The notes beneath the pieces are model-generated. The model was not told where the DNA came from. It saw only the letters and a program-made list of their open reading frames with translations, and made no database searches. A program made the position numbers and the translations under genes. 64,000 bases of DNA from Pseudomonas paralcaligenes (GTDB lineage: Bacteria > Pseudomonadota > Gammaproteobacteria > Pseudomonadales > Pseudomonadaceae): assembly GCF_019655855.1 (NCBI RefSeq), contig NZ_BPFX01000012.1:1-64000 (forward strand), written 5' to 3'. This document shows positions 33,197 to 43,166 of this stretch, one piece after another. Numbering within the stretch: position 1 is the stretch's first letter; every line of letters starts with the position of its first letter.

Positions 33197-33518
33197 TACC
33201 TCCAGTGCGGCTCTGCGCCGCACGCGCCTATCCGTGTCATAGCCAGAATTCTCAGGTGCCCACACGGTACGGCTGGTACTCTACGGGCGCCTGAAAGCCT
33301 GTTTTCGCTCTGCTGCGCGTCGGCCATGCGTCGTTAAAAACAGGCTCGGAAAGCAGCTTGCTGCTGACGCGCTTTAGCGCGGCCCGAAGGGTGAGTGAAA
33401 CGAGCAATGCTCATTTACCACTCGTAAACTCCGCTTCCTCGCCTGTTTTAGCCTAGCCTGGCACTAGCTCGCGAGAGCGCTAACAGACTTTGCGCAATAG
33501 CCAATCAAGAGGCCCGCT
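33197..33518 (+). repeat. hisG-hisD gap with inverted repeats
   Basis: This 322-base gap holds no gene. A hairpin without a T-tract (GTGCGGC with GCCGCAC, 33205-33223) follows hisG. GCCTGTTTT at 33297-33305 and 33441-33449 flanks its complement AAAACAGGC at 33337-33345, so the middle copy can pair with either side. The sequence between has the look of a dispersed Pseudomonas intergenic repeat, from memory. A hisD promoter is not obvious. Confidence 0.6.
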
Positions 33519-34829
33519 ATGACCGCTCCTACCGCCATCCGCCGACTCAATGCCGCTGACCAGGACTTCGCGCGACACCTGGATCATCTGCTGAGCTGGG
33601 AAAGCGTGTCGGACGACGCGGTCAACCAGCGCGTGCTGGACATCATCGCTGCCGTTCGCGCGCGCGGCGACGCCGCCCTGGTCGAGTTCACCGAGAAGTT
33701 CGATGGTCTGGAGGTCGCTTCCATGGCCGACCTGATCCTGCCGCGCGAGCGCCTGGAGCTGGCCCTGACCCGCATCAGTTCCGAGCAGCGTGCCGCCCTG
33801 GAGAAGGCCGCCGAGCGCGTGCGCCTCTACCACGAGCGGCAGAAGCAGGACTCCTGGACCTACACCGAGGCCGACGGCACGGTGCTGGGGCAGAAGGTCA
33901 CCCCGCTGGACCGCGCCGGCCTGTACGTGCCGGGTGGCAAGGCGTCGTACCCGTCTTCTGTACTGATGAACGCCATTCCGGCCAAGGTCGCCGGCGTGCT
34001 GGAAGTGGTGATGGTGGTGCCGACCCCGCGTGGCGAGATCAACGAGATCGTCCTGGCCGCCGCTGCGATCGCCGGTGTCGATCGCGTGTTCACCATCGGT
34101 GGCGCCCAGGCCGTGGCCGCGCTGGCCTACGGCACCGAGAGCGTGCCGCCGGTGGACAAGATCGTCGGCCCCGGCAACATCTATGTGGCCACCGCCAAGC
34201 GCCATGTGTTTGGCAAGGTCGGCATCGACATGATCGCCGGTCCGTCCGAGATTCTCGTGGTCTGCGACGGCCAGACCGATCCGGACTGGATCGCCATGGA
34301 CCTGTTCTCCCAGGCCGAGCACGATGAGGATGCCCAGTCCATCCTGGTCAGCCCCGATGCGGCGTTCCTCGACAAGGTCGCCGAGAGCATCGCCAGGCTG
34401 CTGCCAACCCTGGAACGCGAGACCATCGCCCGTACTTCCATGGAAGGCCGCGGCGCGCTGATCCAGGTCGCCGACATGGCCCAGGCCATCGAGGTGGCCA
34501 ACCGCATCGCGCCGGAGCACCTGGAGCTGTCGGTGGAGAACCCCGAGCAGTACCTGCCGCAAATCCGCCACGCCGGCGCCATCTTCATGGGACGCTACAC
34601 GGCGGAGGCCCTGGGCGACTACTGCGCAGGCCCCAACCACGTGCTGCCGACTTCCGGCACCGCGCGCTTCTCCTCGCCGCTGGGCGTGTACGACTTCCAG
34701 AAGCGCTCGTCGATCATCCATTGCTCGGCCGATGGCGCGTCCGAGCTGGGCAAGGTCGCGTCAGTGCTGGCCCGTGGCGAGTCGCTGACCGCCCACGCGC
34801 GCAGCGCCGAGTACCGCATCAAGCCGTAA
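33519..34829 (+). CDS. hisD: Histidinol dehydrogenase
   Basis: HisD oxidises L-histidinol to L-histidine in two NAD-dependent steps. The 436-residue protein is full length and zinc dependent. It carries the family signature near [16 protein letters not shown], the [12 protein letters not shown] zinc and catalytic region, and APEHLEL with the conserved His/Glu base. hisG lies upstream across a repeat-filled gap and hisC downstream across a palindrome. Confidence 0.97.
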   Translation: MTAPTAIRRLNAADQDFARHLDHLLSWESVSDDAVNQRVLDIIAAVRARGDAALVEFTEKFDGLEVASMADLILPRERLELALTRISSEQRAALEKAAERVRLYHERQKQDSWTYTEADGTVLGQKVTPLDRAGLYVPGGKASYPSSVLMNAIPAKVAGVLEVVMVVPTPRGEINEIVLAAAAIAGVDRVFTIGGAQAVAALAYGTESVPPVDKIVGPGNIYVATAKRHVFGKVGIDMIAGPSEILVVCDGQTDPDWIAMDLFSQAEHDEDAQSILVSPDAAFLDKVAESIARLLPTLERETIARTSMEGRGALIQVADMAQAIEVANRIAPEHLELSVENPEQYLPQIRHAGAIFMGRYTAEALGDYCAGPNHVLPTSGTARFSSPLGVYDFQKRSSIIHCSADGASELGKVASVLARGESLTAHARSAEYRIKP

Positions 34830-34847
34830 GGCCAACCCGAACCTTGT

Positions 34848-34911
34848 GTAGGAGCGAGCTCTGCTCGCGAATTGCTCCCTTAAAAGCTTCGCGAGCAGAG
34901 CTCGCTCCTAC
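34848..34911. repeat. Long palindromic REP-like element
   Basis: A perfect 24-bp inverted repeat (34848-34871 and 34888-34911) with a 16-base loop fills the hisD-hisC gap. The arm begins GTAGGAGCGAGCTCTGCTCG, which is typical of Pseudomonas REP sequences in head-to-head (REPIN) arrangement. It would fold strongly in the hisD-hisC transcript and may affect decay or readthrough. Confidence 0.85.
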
Positions 34912-34949
34912 GAAAAGCAACACGAACCAATTCGAGGAGAGAAGGGCAG

Positions 34950-36005
34950 ATGAGCAAATTCTGGAGCCCCTTCGTCAAGAACCTGGTGCCCTATGTGCCG
35001 GGTGAGCAGCCGAAACTGACCAAACTGGTCAAGTTGAACACTAACGAGAACCCCTACGGCCCATCGCCCAAGGCGGTCGCCGCCATGCAGGCCGAGCTGG
35101 GCGACAGCCTGCGCCTCTACCCGGACCCGAACAGCGACCGCCTCAAGCAGGCGGTGGCCGACTACTACGGCGTGAGCAGCGCCCAGGTATTCGTCGGCAA
35201 CGGCTCCGACGAGGTGCTGGCGCACGCCTTTCACGGCCTGTTCCAGAACGGCCGGCCGCTGCTGTTCCCCGACGTGACCTACAGCTTCTACCCGGTCTAC
35301 TGCGGCCTGTACGGCATTCCCTATGAGGCGCTGGCGCTGGACGAGCAGTTCCAGATCCGCGTCGAGGACTATGCGCGGCCCAACGGCGGCATCATCTTCC
35401 CCAACCCCAACGCGCCGACCGGCTGCCTGCTGCCACTGGAGGCCATCGAGCGGATGCTCCAGGCCAGCCCGGACAGCGTGGTGGTGGTGGATGAGGCATA
35501 CATCGACTTCGGCGGCGAGACCGCGATCAAGCTGGTGGACCGCTATCCGAACCTGCTGGTGACCCAGACCCTGTCCAAGTCGCGCTCCCTGGCGGGCCTG
35601 CGGGTCGGCATCGCGGTCGGCCACTCGGACCTGATCGAGGCGCTGGAGCGGGTGAAGAACAGCTTCAACTCCTACCCGCTGGACCGCATGGCCATCGTCG
35701 GTGCGGCGGCAGCCTTCGAGGACGAGGCCTACTTCCGCGAGACCTGCCAGAAGGTGATCGACAGCCGCGAGCAGCTGGTCGCCTCGCTCGCCGGACTGGG
35801 CTTCGAGGTGCTGCCGTCGGCGGCCAACTTCGTCTTCGCCCGCCACCCGCAGAAGGATGCCGGCGAACTGGCCGTGGCGCTGCGCGAGCACGGCGTGATC
35901 GTGCGCCACTTCAAGCAGCAGCGCATTGCCCAGTTCCTGCGCATCACCATCGGCAACCCGGAGCAGAACCAGGCACTGCTGGATGCGTTGGGGCAGGTTC
36001 TGTAA
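34950..36005 (+). CDS. hisC: Histidinol-phosphate aminotransferase
   Basis: HisC is the PLP-dependent transaminase that converts imidazole-acetol phosphate to histidinol phosphate. The 351-residue fold-type I protein has NPNAPTG (substrate/PLP loop), DEAYIDFGG, and the Schiff-base lysine in [14 protein letters not shown]. An AGGAGAG site precedes the ATG. A near-perfect terminator follows. Confidence 0.97.
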   Translation: MSKFWSPFVKNLVPYVPGEQPKLTKLVKLNTNENPYGPSPKAVAAMQAELGDSLRLYPDPNSDRLKQAVADYYGVSSAQVFVGNGSDEVLAHAFHGLFQNGRPLLFPDVTYSFYPVYCGLYGIPYEALALDEQFQIRVEDYARPNGGIIFPNPNAPTGCLLPLEAIERMLQASPDSVVVVDEAYIDFGGETAIKLVDRYPNLLVTQTLSKSRSLAGLRVGIAVGHSDLIEALERVKNSFNSYPLDRMAIVGAAAAFEDEAYFRETCQKVIDSREQLVASLAGLGFEVLPSAANFVFARHPQKDAGELAVALREHGVIVRHFKQQRIAQFLRITIGNPEQNQALLDALGQVL

Positions 36006-36019
36006 CGACCGCTGCAACG

Positions 36020-36048
36020 AAAAAGGCGCCCCGCGGGGCGCCTTTTTT
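36020..36048. terminator. Bidirectional terminator between hisC and algW
   Basis: AAAAAGGCGCCCC and GGGGCGCCTTTTTT form a nearly perfect palindrome with A- and T-tracts on both sides, placed between the convergent hisC and algW stops. The T-tract has been interrupted downstream by the inserted element at 36052. Confidence 0.92.
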
Positions 36049-36051
36049 CAT

Positions 36052-36238
36052 GGCCATGCACCCGTTGTTACGTGTTACGCAGGCAAGCCCCTCTGTCTGA
36101 ACACTGCAGTTACCTGTCCTTGGATTCTCGCCTTCGCGGGAATGACGGTTTCGGAAGATTCCCCTCTACCTCGTCATCCCCGCGCAGACGGGGATCCAAA
36201 AGGGCTCAGGGCACTACACAACTAACGAGGACATAGCC
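36052..36238. mobile_element. Miniature inverted-repeat element, copy 1 (187 bp)
   Basis: The ends are GGCCATGCACCCGTT and, inverted, GGCTATGTCCTCGTT. The same ends occur at 42507-42639. TTTTTCAT flanks it directly on both sides (36044-36051 and 36239-36246), as expected for an 8-bp target duplication in the hisC/algW terminator. The interior has no open frame but contains an inverted pair (about 36120-36148 and 36171-36199) resembling the repeat at 55786. Non-autonomous mobility is inferred. Confidence 0.65.
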
Positions 36239-36255
36239 TTTTTCATGGCCGCTTC

Positions 36256-37419
<1,164 letters not shown>

Positions 37420-37620
37420 CGGAAGAAAGGTCCTGTTGGAAGAGGCCGCCGCGGTTGCGGGCATTGTCCTGCGAGTGGGGCGCAGGCGTGCCCGGGCGGG
37501 CCTGATAGCGACGGCATTATAAGGGGGCTTTCGGCAAATACGAGGGGGCAGCCGCACTCTCCGACCAAGTCTCGGGTGCGCTGGAGCGGGGCGGGGAAAG
37601 GCCCGTCGAAGGGCGTCGGG

Positions 37621-38145
37621 TCAGATGTCGATCACGGCCCTGGGATTCCTGATGCGCACCCGTTCGGCGAGCAGTTCGGCCAGGCTGCGGTCGTCCAGGC
37701 CGGCGGGCATGCGGTAGTGCTGCAGGGCGATGGCATGGCCGCTGTGCCCACCCTTCAGCCGGAGCTGCCGGTCGTGCGCGCCATAGCGGCGATAGAGCAC
37801 GAGGGCGATGTCATGGTAGGCGAGCGACTGGCCGGGCCAGGCGATGCCGTCCGCGTCGATGCGGATGATTTCCCGGCGCAGGCGCCGCTCGGCCAGGGGA
37901 TACCAGAACAGCCCGGCCAGGGCATAGAGCAGCAGCGCAATGGCGCACATTGCCAGCCAGCCATTGTCCAACCACAGGAGCGCACCGCCGAGCAGGCCCG
38001 CGACGAAGCTCCTCGCTATGCTGCGGACGATTATTCCGGGCGGTACCTGCGACGGCTCGAGGATGATCGGTGGCATGGCCTTCCAGTTCAGCGGGGAAAG
38101 GCCGGAGTATCGTTCTTCCATATATTGTTGGTCAATTTCAACCAT
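37621..38145 (-). CDS. Hypothetical two-helix membrane protein
   Basis: I do not recognise this 174-residue protein. Residues about 45-85 hold two close hydrophobic helices (FVAGLLGGALLWLDNGWLAM and CAIALLLYALAGLFWYPLAE). A soluble tail of about 85 residues follows, beta-rich and basic (LRREIIRIDADGIAWPGQ), like small PH-like or DUF membrane proteins. The start could be an internal Met at residue 8 or 23. It is divergent from an XRE regulator 55 bases away and 201 bases upstream of algW. Confidence 0.7.
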   Translation of the reverse strand: MVEIDQQYMEERYSGLSPLNWKAMPPIILEPSQVPPGIIVRSIARSFVAGLLGGALLWLDNGWLAMCAIALLLYALAGLFWYPLAERRLRREIIRIDADGIAWPGQSLAYHDIALVLYRRYGAHDRQLRLKGGHSGHAIALQHYRMPAGLDDRSLAELLAERVRIRNPRAVIDI

Positions 38146-38200
38146 ACGACACCGATCAGGCCGCTCCCTACACTCTGCGCATCAATGAGAAGAGTAGGTC

Positions 38201-38557
38201 ATGAGCGCTTTCGGCAGAACCTTGCGTAGAGCCCGCCTTGCGGCCGGCCTGACCCAGGAGCAACTGGGCTTCGAGGTCGGCGTGACCAAGGCCTCGGTCT
38301 CCGCGTGGGAGAACAGCCGCGAAACGCCGAGCTTCGCCGTGCTGCTGCTCCTGCGCCAGGTGCTGAAGATATCCCTGGACGTGCTGGTCGACGGCTGGCC
38401 CGAAGAAGCGCCCAACCTGCAGGAAGACACTTCCAACTACCTGGCCGACCCGCGGCGCATCCGCAGCGAGCGGGAATTCGACCTGCTGCAGCGCTTTCGC
38501 ACCATGAGCGGCCGCCGGCAGGAGGCCTTTCTCGAGATCATGCGGCCTTCCGAGTAG
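38201..38557 (+). CDS. XRE-family transcriptional regulator
   Basis: A 118-residue protein with an N-terminal Cro/CI-type helix-turn-helix (residues 4-60, LRRARLAAGLTQEQLGFEVG then VSAWENSRETPS) and a short helical C-terminus with FRTMSGRRQEAFLEIM. It has no peptidase or cupin domain. It sits 55 bases from the divergent membrane-protein gene, so it may regulate that gene and itself. The target is inference. Confidence 0.85.
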   Translation: MSAFGRTLRRARLAAGLTQEQLGFEVGVTKASVSAWENSRETPSFAVLLLLRQVLKISLDVLVDGWPEEAPNLQEDTSNYLADPRRIRSEREFDLLQRFRTMSGRRQEAFLEIMRPSE

Positions 38558-38615
38558 ACTCCCGCTGCCAGGCTGCGCCCTCGCGCAGCCGGACCGTTAT
38601 AGAGAGGAGACGACC

Positions 38616-39374
38616 TTGGCCATTGCCCTGACCACCCTGGTGGAGGAAGCCGACCGTTTCCTCGGCGCCGCGCGTATCAGCGACTACTGCCCCAACGGCC
38701 TGCAGGTCGAAGGCAGGCCGCAGGTGCGCCGTATCGTCAGTGGTGTCACCGCCAGCCAGGCATTGCTGGATGCGGCGGTGGAGGCGGAGGCCGATGTGGT
38801 GCTGGTCCACCATGGCTATTTCTGGAAGGGCGAGAACGCCTGCATTACCGGCATGAAGCGCCGCCGCCTGCAGACCCTGCTCGGCAACGACATCAGCCTG
38901 CTCGCCTACCACCTGCCGCTGGACCTGCACCCCGAGGTCGGCAACAACGTGCAACTGGCCCGCCAGCTCGACATCACCGTGGAAGGCCTGCTCGATCCGG
39001 ACAATCCCAGGGTGGTCGGCCTGCTCGGCTCGCTGGCCGAACCGCTGTCGCCGCGCGACTTCGCCCGTCGCGTGCAGGACGTGCTGGGGCGCGAGCCGCT
39101 GCTGGTGGAAGGGCCGGGCATGGTGCGCCGCATCGGCTGGTGCACCGGCGGCGGCCAGGGTTACATCGACGACGCCATTGCCGCCGGGGTCGACCTGTTC
39201 CTCACCGGCGAGGCCTCGGAGCAGACCTTCCACAGTGCCCGGGAGAACGGCATCAGCTTCGTCGCCGCCGGCCACCATGCCACCGAGCGCTACGGTGTGC
39301 AGGCGCTGGGCGATCATCTGGCGCGGCGCTTCGCCCTCGAGCACCTGTTCATCGACTGTCCGAATCCGGTTTGA
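38616..39374 (+). CDS. NIF3-family dinuclear metal protein (YbgI-like)
   Basis: A 252-residue member of the NIF3/YbgI family, conserved toroidal hexamers with a two-metal centre and no firmly assigned role (GTP cyclohydrolase I type 2-like). Metal-binding motifs are visible as LVHHGYFWKG (about 66-75), HLPLDLHPEVGNN (about 99-111) and AGHHATERYG (about 219-228). The only good start is TTG at 38616, preceded by AGAGGAGA. It sits between the XRE gene and cysD. Confidence 0.9.
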   Translation: MAIALTTLVEEADRFLGAARISDYCPNGLQVEGRPQVRRIVSGVTASQALLDAAVEAEADVVLVHHGYFWKGENACITGMKRRRLQTLLGNDISLLAYHLPLDLHPEVGNNVQLARQLDITVEGLLDPDNPRVVGLLGSLAEPLSPRDFARRVQDVLGREPLLVEGPGMVRRIGWCTGGGQGYIDDAIAAGVDLFLTGEASEQTFHSARENGISFVAAGHHATERYGVQALGDHLARRFALEHLFIDCPNPV

Positions 39375-39528
39375 AAAGGCTGCCTGGCCTCGCTGGGAAG
39401 TCCCTGATTTTCGGGCATAAAGCTAGATCGTTTAGTTCTAAGTGGGCGCCTGAATAGAAGAGGGCGCTGTGCTAGAGTGCGCGCTCGTCCACGGCCCGCC
39501 GGCCGTCCATCCCAGACCGTGATAAGCC

Positions 39529-40446
39529 ATGCTCGACAAACTGACGCACCTGAAACAGCTCGAGGCGGAAAGCATCCACATCATTCGTGAGGTGGCCGCC
39601 GAGTTCGACAACCCGGTGATGCTGTACTCCATCGGCAAAGATTCCGCGGTGATGCTGCACCTGGCCCGCAAGGCCTTCTTCCCTGGCAAGCTGCCGTTCC
39701 CGGTGATGCATGTCGATACCCGCTGGAAGTTCCAGGAGATGTACAGCTTCCGCGACAAGATGGTCGCGGAGATGGGGCTGGACCTGATCACCCACGTCAA
39801 CCCGGACGGCGTCGCCCAGGGCATCAACCCCTTCACCCACGGCAGCGCCAAGCACACCGACATCATGAAGACCGAGGGCCTCAAGCAGGCGCTCGACAAG
39901 TACGGCTTCGACGCCGCCTTCGGTGGCGCTCGCCGCGACGAAGAGAAGTCCCGCGCCAAGGAGCGCGTGTACTCCTTCCGCGACAGCAAGCACCGCTGGG
40001 ACCCGAAGAACCAGCGCCCCGAGCTGTGGAACGTGTACAACGGCAAGGTCAAGAAGGGCGAGTCGATCCGCGTGTTCCCGCTCTCCAACTGGACCGAGCT
40101 GGACATCTGGCAGTACATCTATCTGGAGCAGATTCCGATCGTTCCGCTGTACTTCGCCGCCGAACGCGACGTGATCGAGAAGAACGGCACCCTGATCATG
40201 ATCGACGACGAGCGCATCCTCGAACACCTGTCGGACGAGGAGAAGGCCCGCATCCAGAAGAAGATGGTGCGTTTCCGCACCCTCGGCTGCTACCCGCTGA
40301 CCGGCGCAGTGGAGTCGGAGGCAACCAGCCTGACCGACATCATCCAGGAAATGCTCCTGACCCGTACTTCCGAACGCCAGGGCCGTGTGATCGATCACGA
40401 CGGCGCCGGTTCGATGGAAGAGAAGAAACGTCAGGGCTATTTCTAA
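39529..40446 (+). CDS. cysD: Sulfate adenylyltransferase small subunit
   Basis: CysD forms ATP sulfurylase with CysN, making adenosine 5'-phosphosulfate from sulfate and ATP. The 305-residue PP-loop protein has [20 protein letters not shown] near residues 30-48 (the SxGKDS pyrophosphate motif) and conserved [15 protein letters not shown]. cysN follows after 12 bases. The upstream 150 bases are relatively AT-rich with a TAGAGT hexamer near 39472; CysB control is expected from the family but no site is clear. Confidence 0.97.
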   Translation: MLDKLTHLKQLEAESIHIIREVAAEFDNPVMLYSIGKDSAVMLHLARKAFFPGKLPFPVMHVDTRWKFQEMYSFRDKMVAEMGLDLITHVNPDGVAQGINPFTHGSAKHTDIMKTEGLKQALDKYGFDAAFGGARRDEEKSRAKERVYSFRDSKHRWDPKNQRPELWNVYNGKVKKGESIRVFPLSNWTELDIWQYIYLEQIPIVPLYFAAERDVIEKNGTLIMIDDERILEHLSDEEKARIQKKMVRFRTLGCYPLTGAVESEATSLTDIIQEMLLTRTSERQGRVIDHDGAGSMEEKKRQGYF

Positions 40447-40458
40447 GGATTCCGCACC

Positions 40459-42357
40459 ATGAGTCATCAATCCGATCTGATCAGCCAGGACATCGTTGCG
40501 TACCTGGCCCAGCACGAGCGCAAGGAACTGCTGCGCTTCCTCACCTGCGGCAACGTCGACGACGGCAAGAGCACCCTGATCGGGCGCCTGCTGCACGACT
40601 CCAAGATGATCTACGAAGATCATCTGGAAGCCATCACCAAGGATTCCAAGAAGGTCGGCACCACGGGCGACGAGGTCGACCTGGCGCTGCTGGTGGACGG
40701 CCTGCAGGCCGAGCGCGAGCAGGGCATCACCATCGACGTGGCCTACCGCTACTTCAGCACCGCCAAGCGCAAGTTCATCATCGCCGACACCCCCGGCCAT
40801 GAGCAGTACACCCGCAACATGGCCACCGGCGCCTCCACCTGCGACCTAGCCATCATCCTGATCGACGCCCGCTACGGCGTGCAGACCCAGACCCGGCGCC
40901 ACAGCTTTATCGCCTCCTTGCTCGGGATCAAGCACATCGTCGTCGCCATCAACAAGATGGACCTCAAGGGCTTCGACCAGGGCGTGTTCGAGCAGATCAA
41001 GGCCGACTACCTGCAGTTCGCCGAGAAGATCAACCTGAAGACCAGTTCGCTGCACTTCGTGCCGATGTCGGCGCTGAAGGGCGACAACGTGGTCAACAAG
41101 TCCGAGCGCTCGCCCTGGTACCAGGGCCAGTCGCTGATGGAAATCCTCGAGACCGTCGAGGTTTCCGGCGACCGCAACCTCAACGACATGCGCTTCCCGG
41201 TGCAGTACGTCAATCGTCCGAACCTGAACTTCCGCGGCTTTGCAGGCACCCTAGCCAGCGGCATCGTGCGCAAGGGCGACGAAGTGGTCGCGCTGCCGTC
41301 CGGCAAGGGCAGCAAGGTCAAGTCCATCGTCACCTACGAGGGTGAGCTGGAGCAGGCCGGCCCGGGCCAGGCCATCACCCTGACCCTGGAAGACGAGATC
41401 GACGTGTCGCGCGGCGACATGCTGGTGCATGCCGACAACCTTCCGCTGGTCGCCGATGGCTTCGAGGCAATGCTGGTATGGATGGCCGAGGAACCGATGC
41501 TCCCCGGCAAGAAGTACGACATCAAGCGCGCCACCAGCTACGTGCCGGGCTCGATCCCCAGCATCAGCCACAAGGTCGATGTGAACACGCTGGAGGAGAC
41601 TGCCGCGAGCAGCCTGCAGCTGAACGAGATCGCCCGGGTCAAGGTCGCCCTCGACGCACCCATCGCCCTCGACGGCTACGGACAGAACCGCACCACCGGT
41701 GCCTTCATCGTCATCGACCGTCTGACCAATGGCACCGTCGGCGCCGGCATGATCATCGCCGCGCCGCAGGCTGGCCAGGGCGGCGGTCATCACGGCAAGC
41801 TGGCCCACGTCTCCACCGAAGAGCGCGCCGCGCGCTTCGGCCAGCAACCGGCCACCGTGCTGTTCAGCGGCCTGTCCGGCGCCGGCAAGAGCACCCTGGC
41901 CTATGCCGTGGAGCGCAAGCTGTTCGACATGGGCCGTGCGGTCTACGTCCTCGACGGCCAGAACCTGCGCCACGACCTGAACAAGGGCCTGCCGCAGGAT
42001 CGCGCCGGACGCACCGAGAACTGGCGCCGCGCGGCCCACGTCGCTCGCCAGTTCAACGAGGCCGGCCTGCTGACCCTGGCCGCCTTCGTCGCCCCGGATG
42101 CCGAAGGCCGCGAGCAGGCCAGGGCGCTGATCGGCGAAGACCGCCTGATCACGGTGTACGTCCAGGCTTCTCCGGCGGCATGCCGCGAGCGCGACCCGCA
42201 GGGGCTGTACGCCGCCGCTGGCGACAACATCCCGGGCGAGTCCTTCCCCTACGACGTGCCGCTGAACGCCGACTTGGTGATCGACACCCAGTCGGCCTCG
42301 GTGGAAGAGGGCGTCAGGCAGGTGCTGGACCTGCTGCGTTCGCGCGGGGCGATCTGA
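40459..42357 (+). CDS. cysN: Bifunctional sulfate adenylyltransferase subunit/APS kinase
   Basis: CysNC fuses the regulatory GTPase of ATP sulfurylase to APS kinase, so the pathway from sulfate to PAPS is encoded by two genes. Residues 1-430 are an EF-Tu-like GTPase with GNVDDGKST (31-39), [11 protein letters not shown] and NKMDL. Residues about 455-632 are APS kinase with Walker [11 protein letters not shown] near 470-479 and [12 protein letters not shown]. The 632-residue length equals the known Pseudomonas fusion. A terminator follows within 11 bases. Confidence 0.97.
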   Translation: MSHQSDLISQDIVAYLAQHERKELLRFLTCGNVDDGKSTLIGRLLHDSKMIYEDHLEAITKDSKKVGTTGDEVDLALLVDGLQAEREQGITIDVAYRYFSTAKRKFIIADTPGHEQYTRNMATGASTCDLAIILIDARYGVQTQTRRHSFIASLLGIKHIVVAINKMDLKGFDQGVFEQIKADYLQFAEKINLKTSSLHFVPMSALKGDNVVNKSERSPWYQGQSLMEILETVEVSGDRNLNDMRFPVQYVNRPNLNFRGFAGTLASGIVRKGDEVVALPSGKGSKVKSIVTYEGELEQAGPGQAITLTLEDEIDVSRGDMLVHADNLPLVADGFEAMLVWMAEEPMLPGKKYDIKRATSYVPGSIPSISHKVDVNTLEETAASSLQLNEIARVKVALDAPIALDGYGQNRTTGAFIVIDRLTNGTVGAGMIIAAPQAGQGGGHHGKLAHVSTEERAARFGQQPATVLFSGLSGAGKSTLAYAVERKLFDMGRAVYVLDGQNLRHDLNKGLPQDRAGRTENWRRAAHVARQFNEAGLLTLAAFVAPDAEGREQARALIGEDRLITVYVQASPAACRERDPQGLYAAAGDNIPGESFPYDVPLNADLVIDTQSASVEEGVRQVLDLLRSRGAI

Positions 42358-42367
42358 GCCCCATACG

Positions 42368-42394
42368 AAAAGCCCCGTACCAGGCGGGGCTTTT
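42368..42394 (+). terminator. Rho-independent terminator after cysNC
   Basis: AAAAGCCCCG (42368-42377) pairs with CGGGGCTTTT (42385-42394) around a 7-base loop directly after the cysN stop. Confidence 0.85.
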
Positions 42395-42398
42395 CCGT

Positions 42399-42459
42399 AG
42401 GGTGCGCCGTGCGCACCGGTATTTCAGGCATTTCTCTTGCGATGCGCGTAGCGCACCCT
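42399..42459. repeat. Inverted repeat between two terminators
   Basis: AGGGTGCGC (42399-42407) and GCGCACCCT (42451-42459) are exact complements separated by 43 bases. The first arm runs on into CGTGCGCACC, a smaller palindrome. This looks like a REP-type intergenic repeat between cysNC and zapG; no gene is present. Confidence 0.55.
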
Positions 42460-42470
42460 TTCAGCAACAT

Positions 42471-42508
42471 CCAATAAAAAGCCCCGCATTGGCGGGGCTT
42501 TTTATTGG
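42471..42508. terminator. Bidirectional terminator between cysNC and zapG
   Basis: CCAATAAAAAGCCCCGC and GCGGGGCTTTTTATTGG form a 17-bp stem around ATTG, with A- and T-tracts on both sides. It lies between the convergent cysNC and zapG genes and served as the insertion site of the second miniature element. Confidence 0.9.
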
Positions 42509-42639
42509 CTATGTCCCCGTTACGTGTTGGTGGCACAACTCTGCTCTTGTGGGCGCGGCTGAGCGGCATTCCGATTGGCCGCGAAATTCGCGGATAAATC
42601 CGCTCCCACAATGTGTGCACAACTAACGGGGACATAGCC
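42507..42639. mobile_element. Miniature inverted-repeat element, copy 2 (133 bp)
   Basis: The ends are perfect 16-bp inverted repeats, GGCTATGTCCCCGTTA at 42507 and its complement ending at 42639; the similarity continues to about 22 bp. TTTTTATT flanks it directly (42499-42506 and 42640-42647), consistent with an 8-bp target duplication in a terminator T-tract. The core (42547-42611) is a different REP-type inverted repeat (TTGTGGGCGCGG facing CCGCTCCCACAA) from that of copy 1. There is no open frame. Confidence 0.7.
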
Positions 42640-42656
42640 TTTTTATTGGGCTGGAT

Positions 42657-43091
42657 TCAGCGCTTGAGGCCGAAGGTTTCGTCCAGGGTGCCGGGGCTGT
42701 CCGGGTCCTTGGTCGCGTAGTCCTTGGGCGCTTCGGTGCTCTTCGGCGGGGTCAGCCGTTCGCGCGAGGCCTTGCTCTCATCAGTGTTCAGGGCGGCCAG
42801 CAGGCGCTGGCGGGTCAGTTCGTCGGCGGCCAGGCGGCTGGCGCCGAGGGACAGGTGTTCCTGCACGTCTTGGTAGCTCTGGGTGAGCTTCTTCACCAGG
42901 CTGGCGGTGGTGTTGAAATGGGTGACCACTTCGCTCTGGTAGCTGTCGAAGCGCTGCTGCAGTTCGTCCAGCTGGCGCTGGGTGCGGCCGGGTGCGGTGT
43001 TGGGCAGCAGGCGCGCCGCCAGGAAGCCGACAGCGACGCCGACCAGCAGGGCGATGGCGGGCAGCAGCCAGGGGGTGAGCGATTGTTCCAC
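42657..43091 (-). CDS. zapG: Inner-membrane protein ZapG/YhcB (DUF1043)
   Basis: YhcB/ZapG is a conserved inner-membrane protein linked to divisome and cell-wall balance in E. coli. The 144-residue product has one N-terminal helix (about residues 8-25, LLPAIALLVGVAVGFLAARL), a coiled coil (about 35-85, with QRQLDELQQRFDSYQSEV) and a polar tail. I chose GTG at 43091 because AGGAAGG lies five bases upstream and the family starts there; the longer frame is out of character. Confidence 0.88.
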   Translation of the reverse strand: MEQSLTPWLLPAIALLVGVAVGFLAARLLPNTAPGRTQRQLDELQQRFDSYQSEVVTHFNTTASLVKKLTQSYQDVQEHLSLGASRLAADELTRQRLLAALNTDESKASRERLTPPKSTEAPKDYATKDPDSPGTLDETFGLKR

Positions 43092-43166
43092 GAGTCCTTC
43101 CTCTGAAAGCGGCTTTGCTTTACGGTAGCGGCTCTCGCCGACACTGTATACCGCGGCAAAGCCCTG

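Noticed and set aside
33297..33449. A his-operon attenuator with leader peptide before hisD
   Set aside because: I found no short frame with a run of His codons and the repeat resembles dispersed intergenic repeats.
36044..36246. Explaining the duplicated TTTTTCAT as two terminator T-runs that arose independently
   Set aside because: The match extends through the non-T bases CAT and a parallel TTTTTATT case occurs at the second copy, so target duplication explains both more simply.
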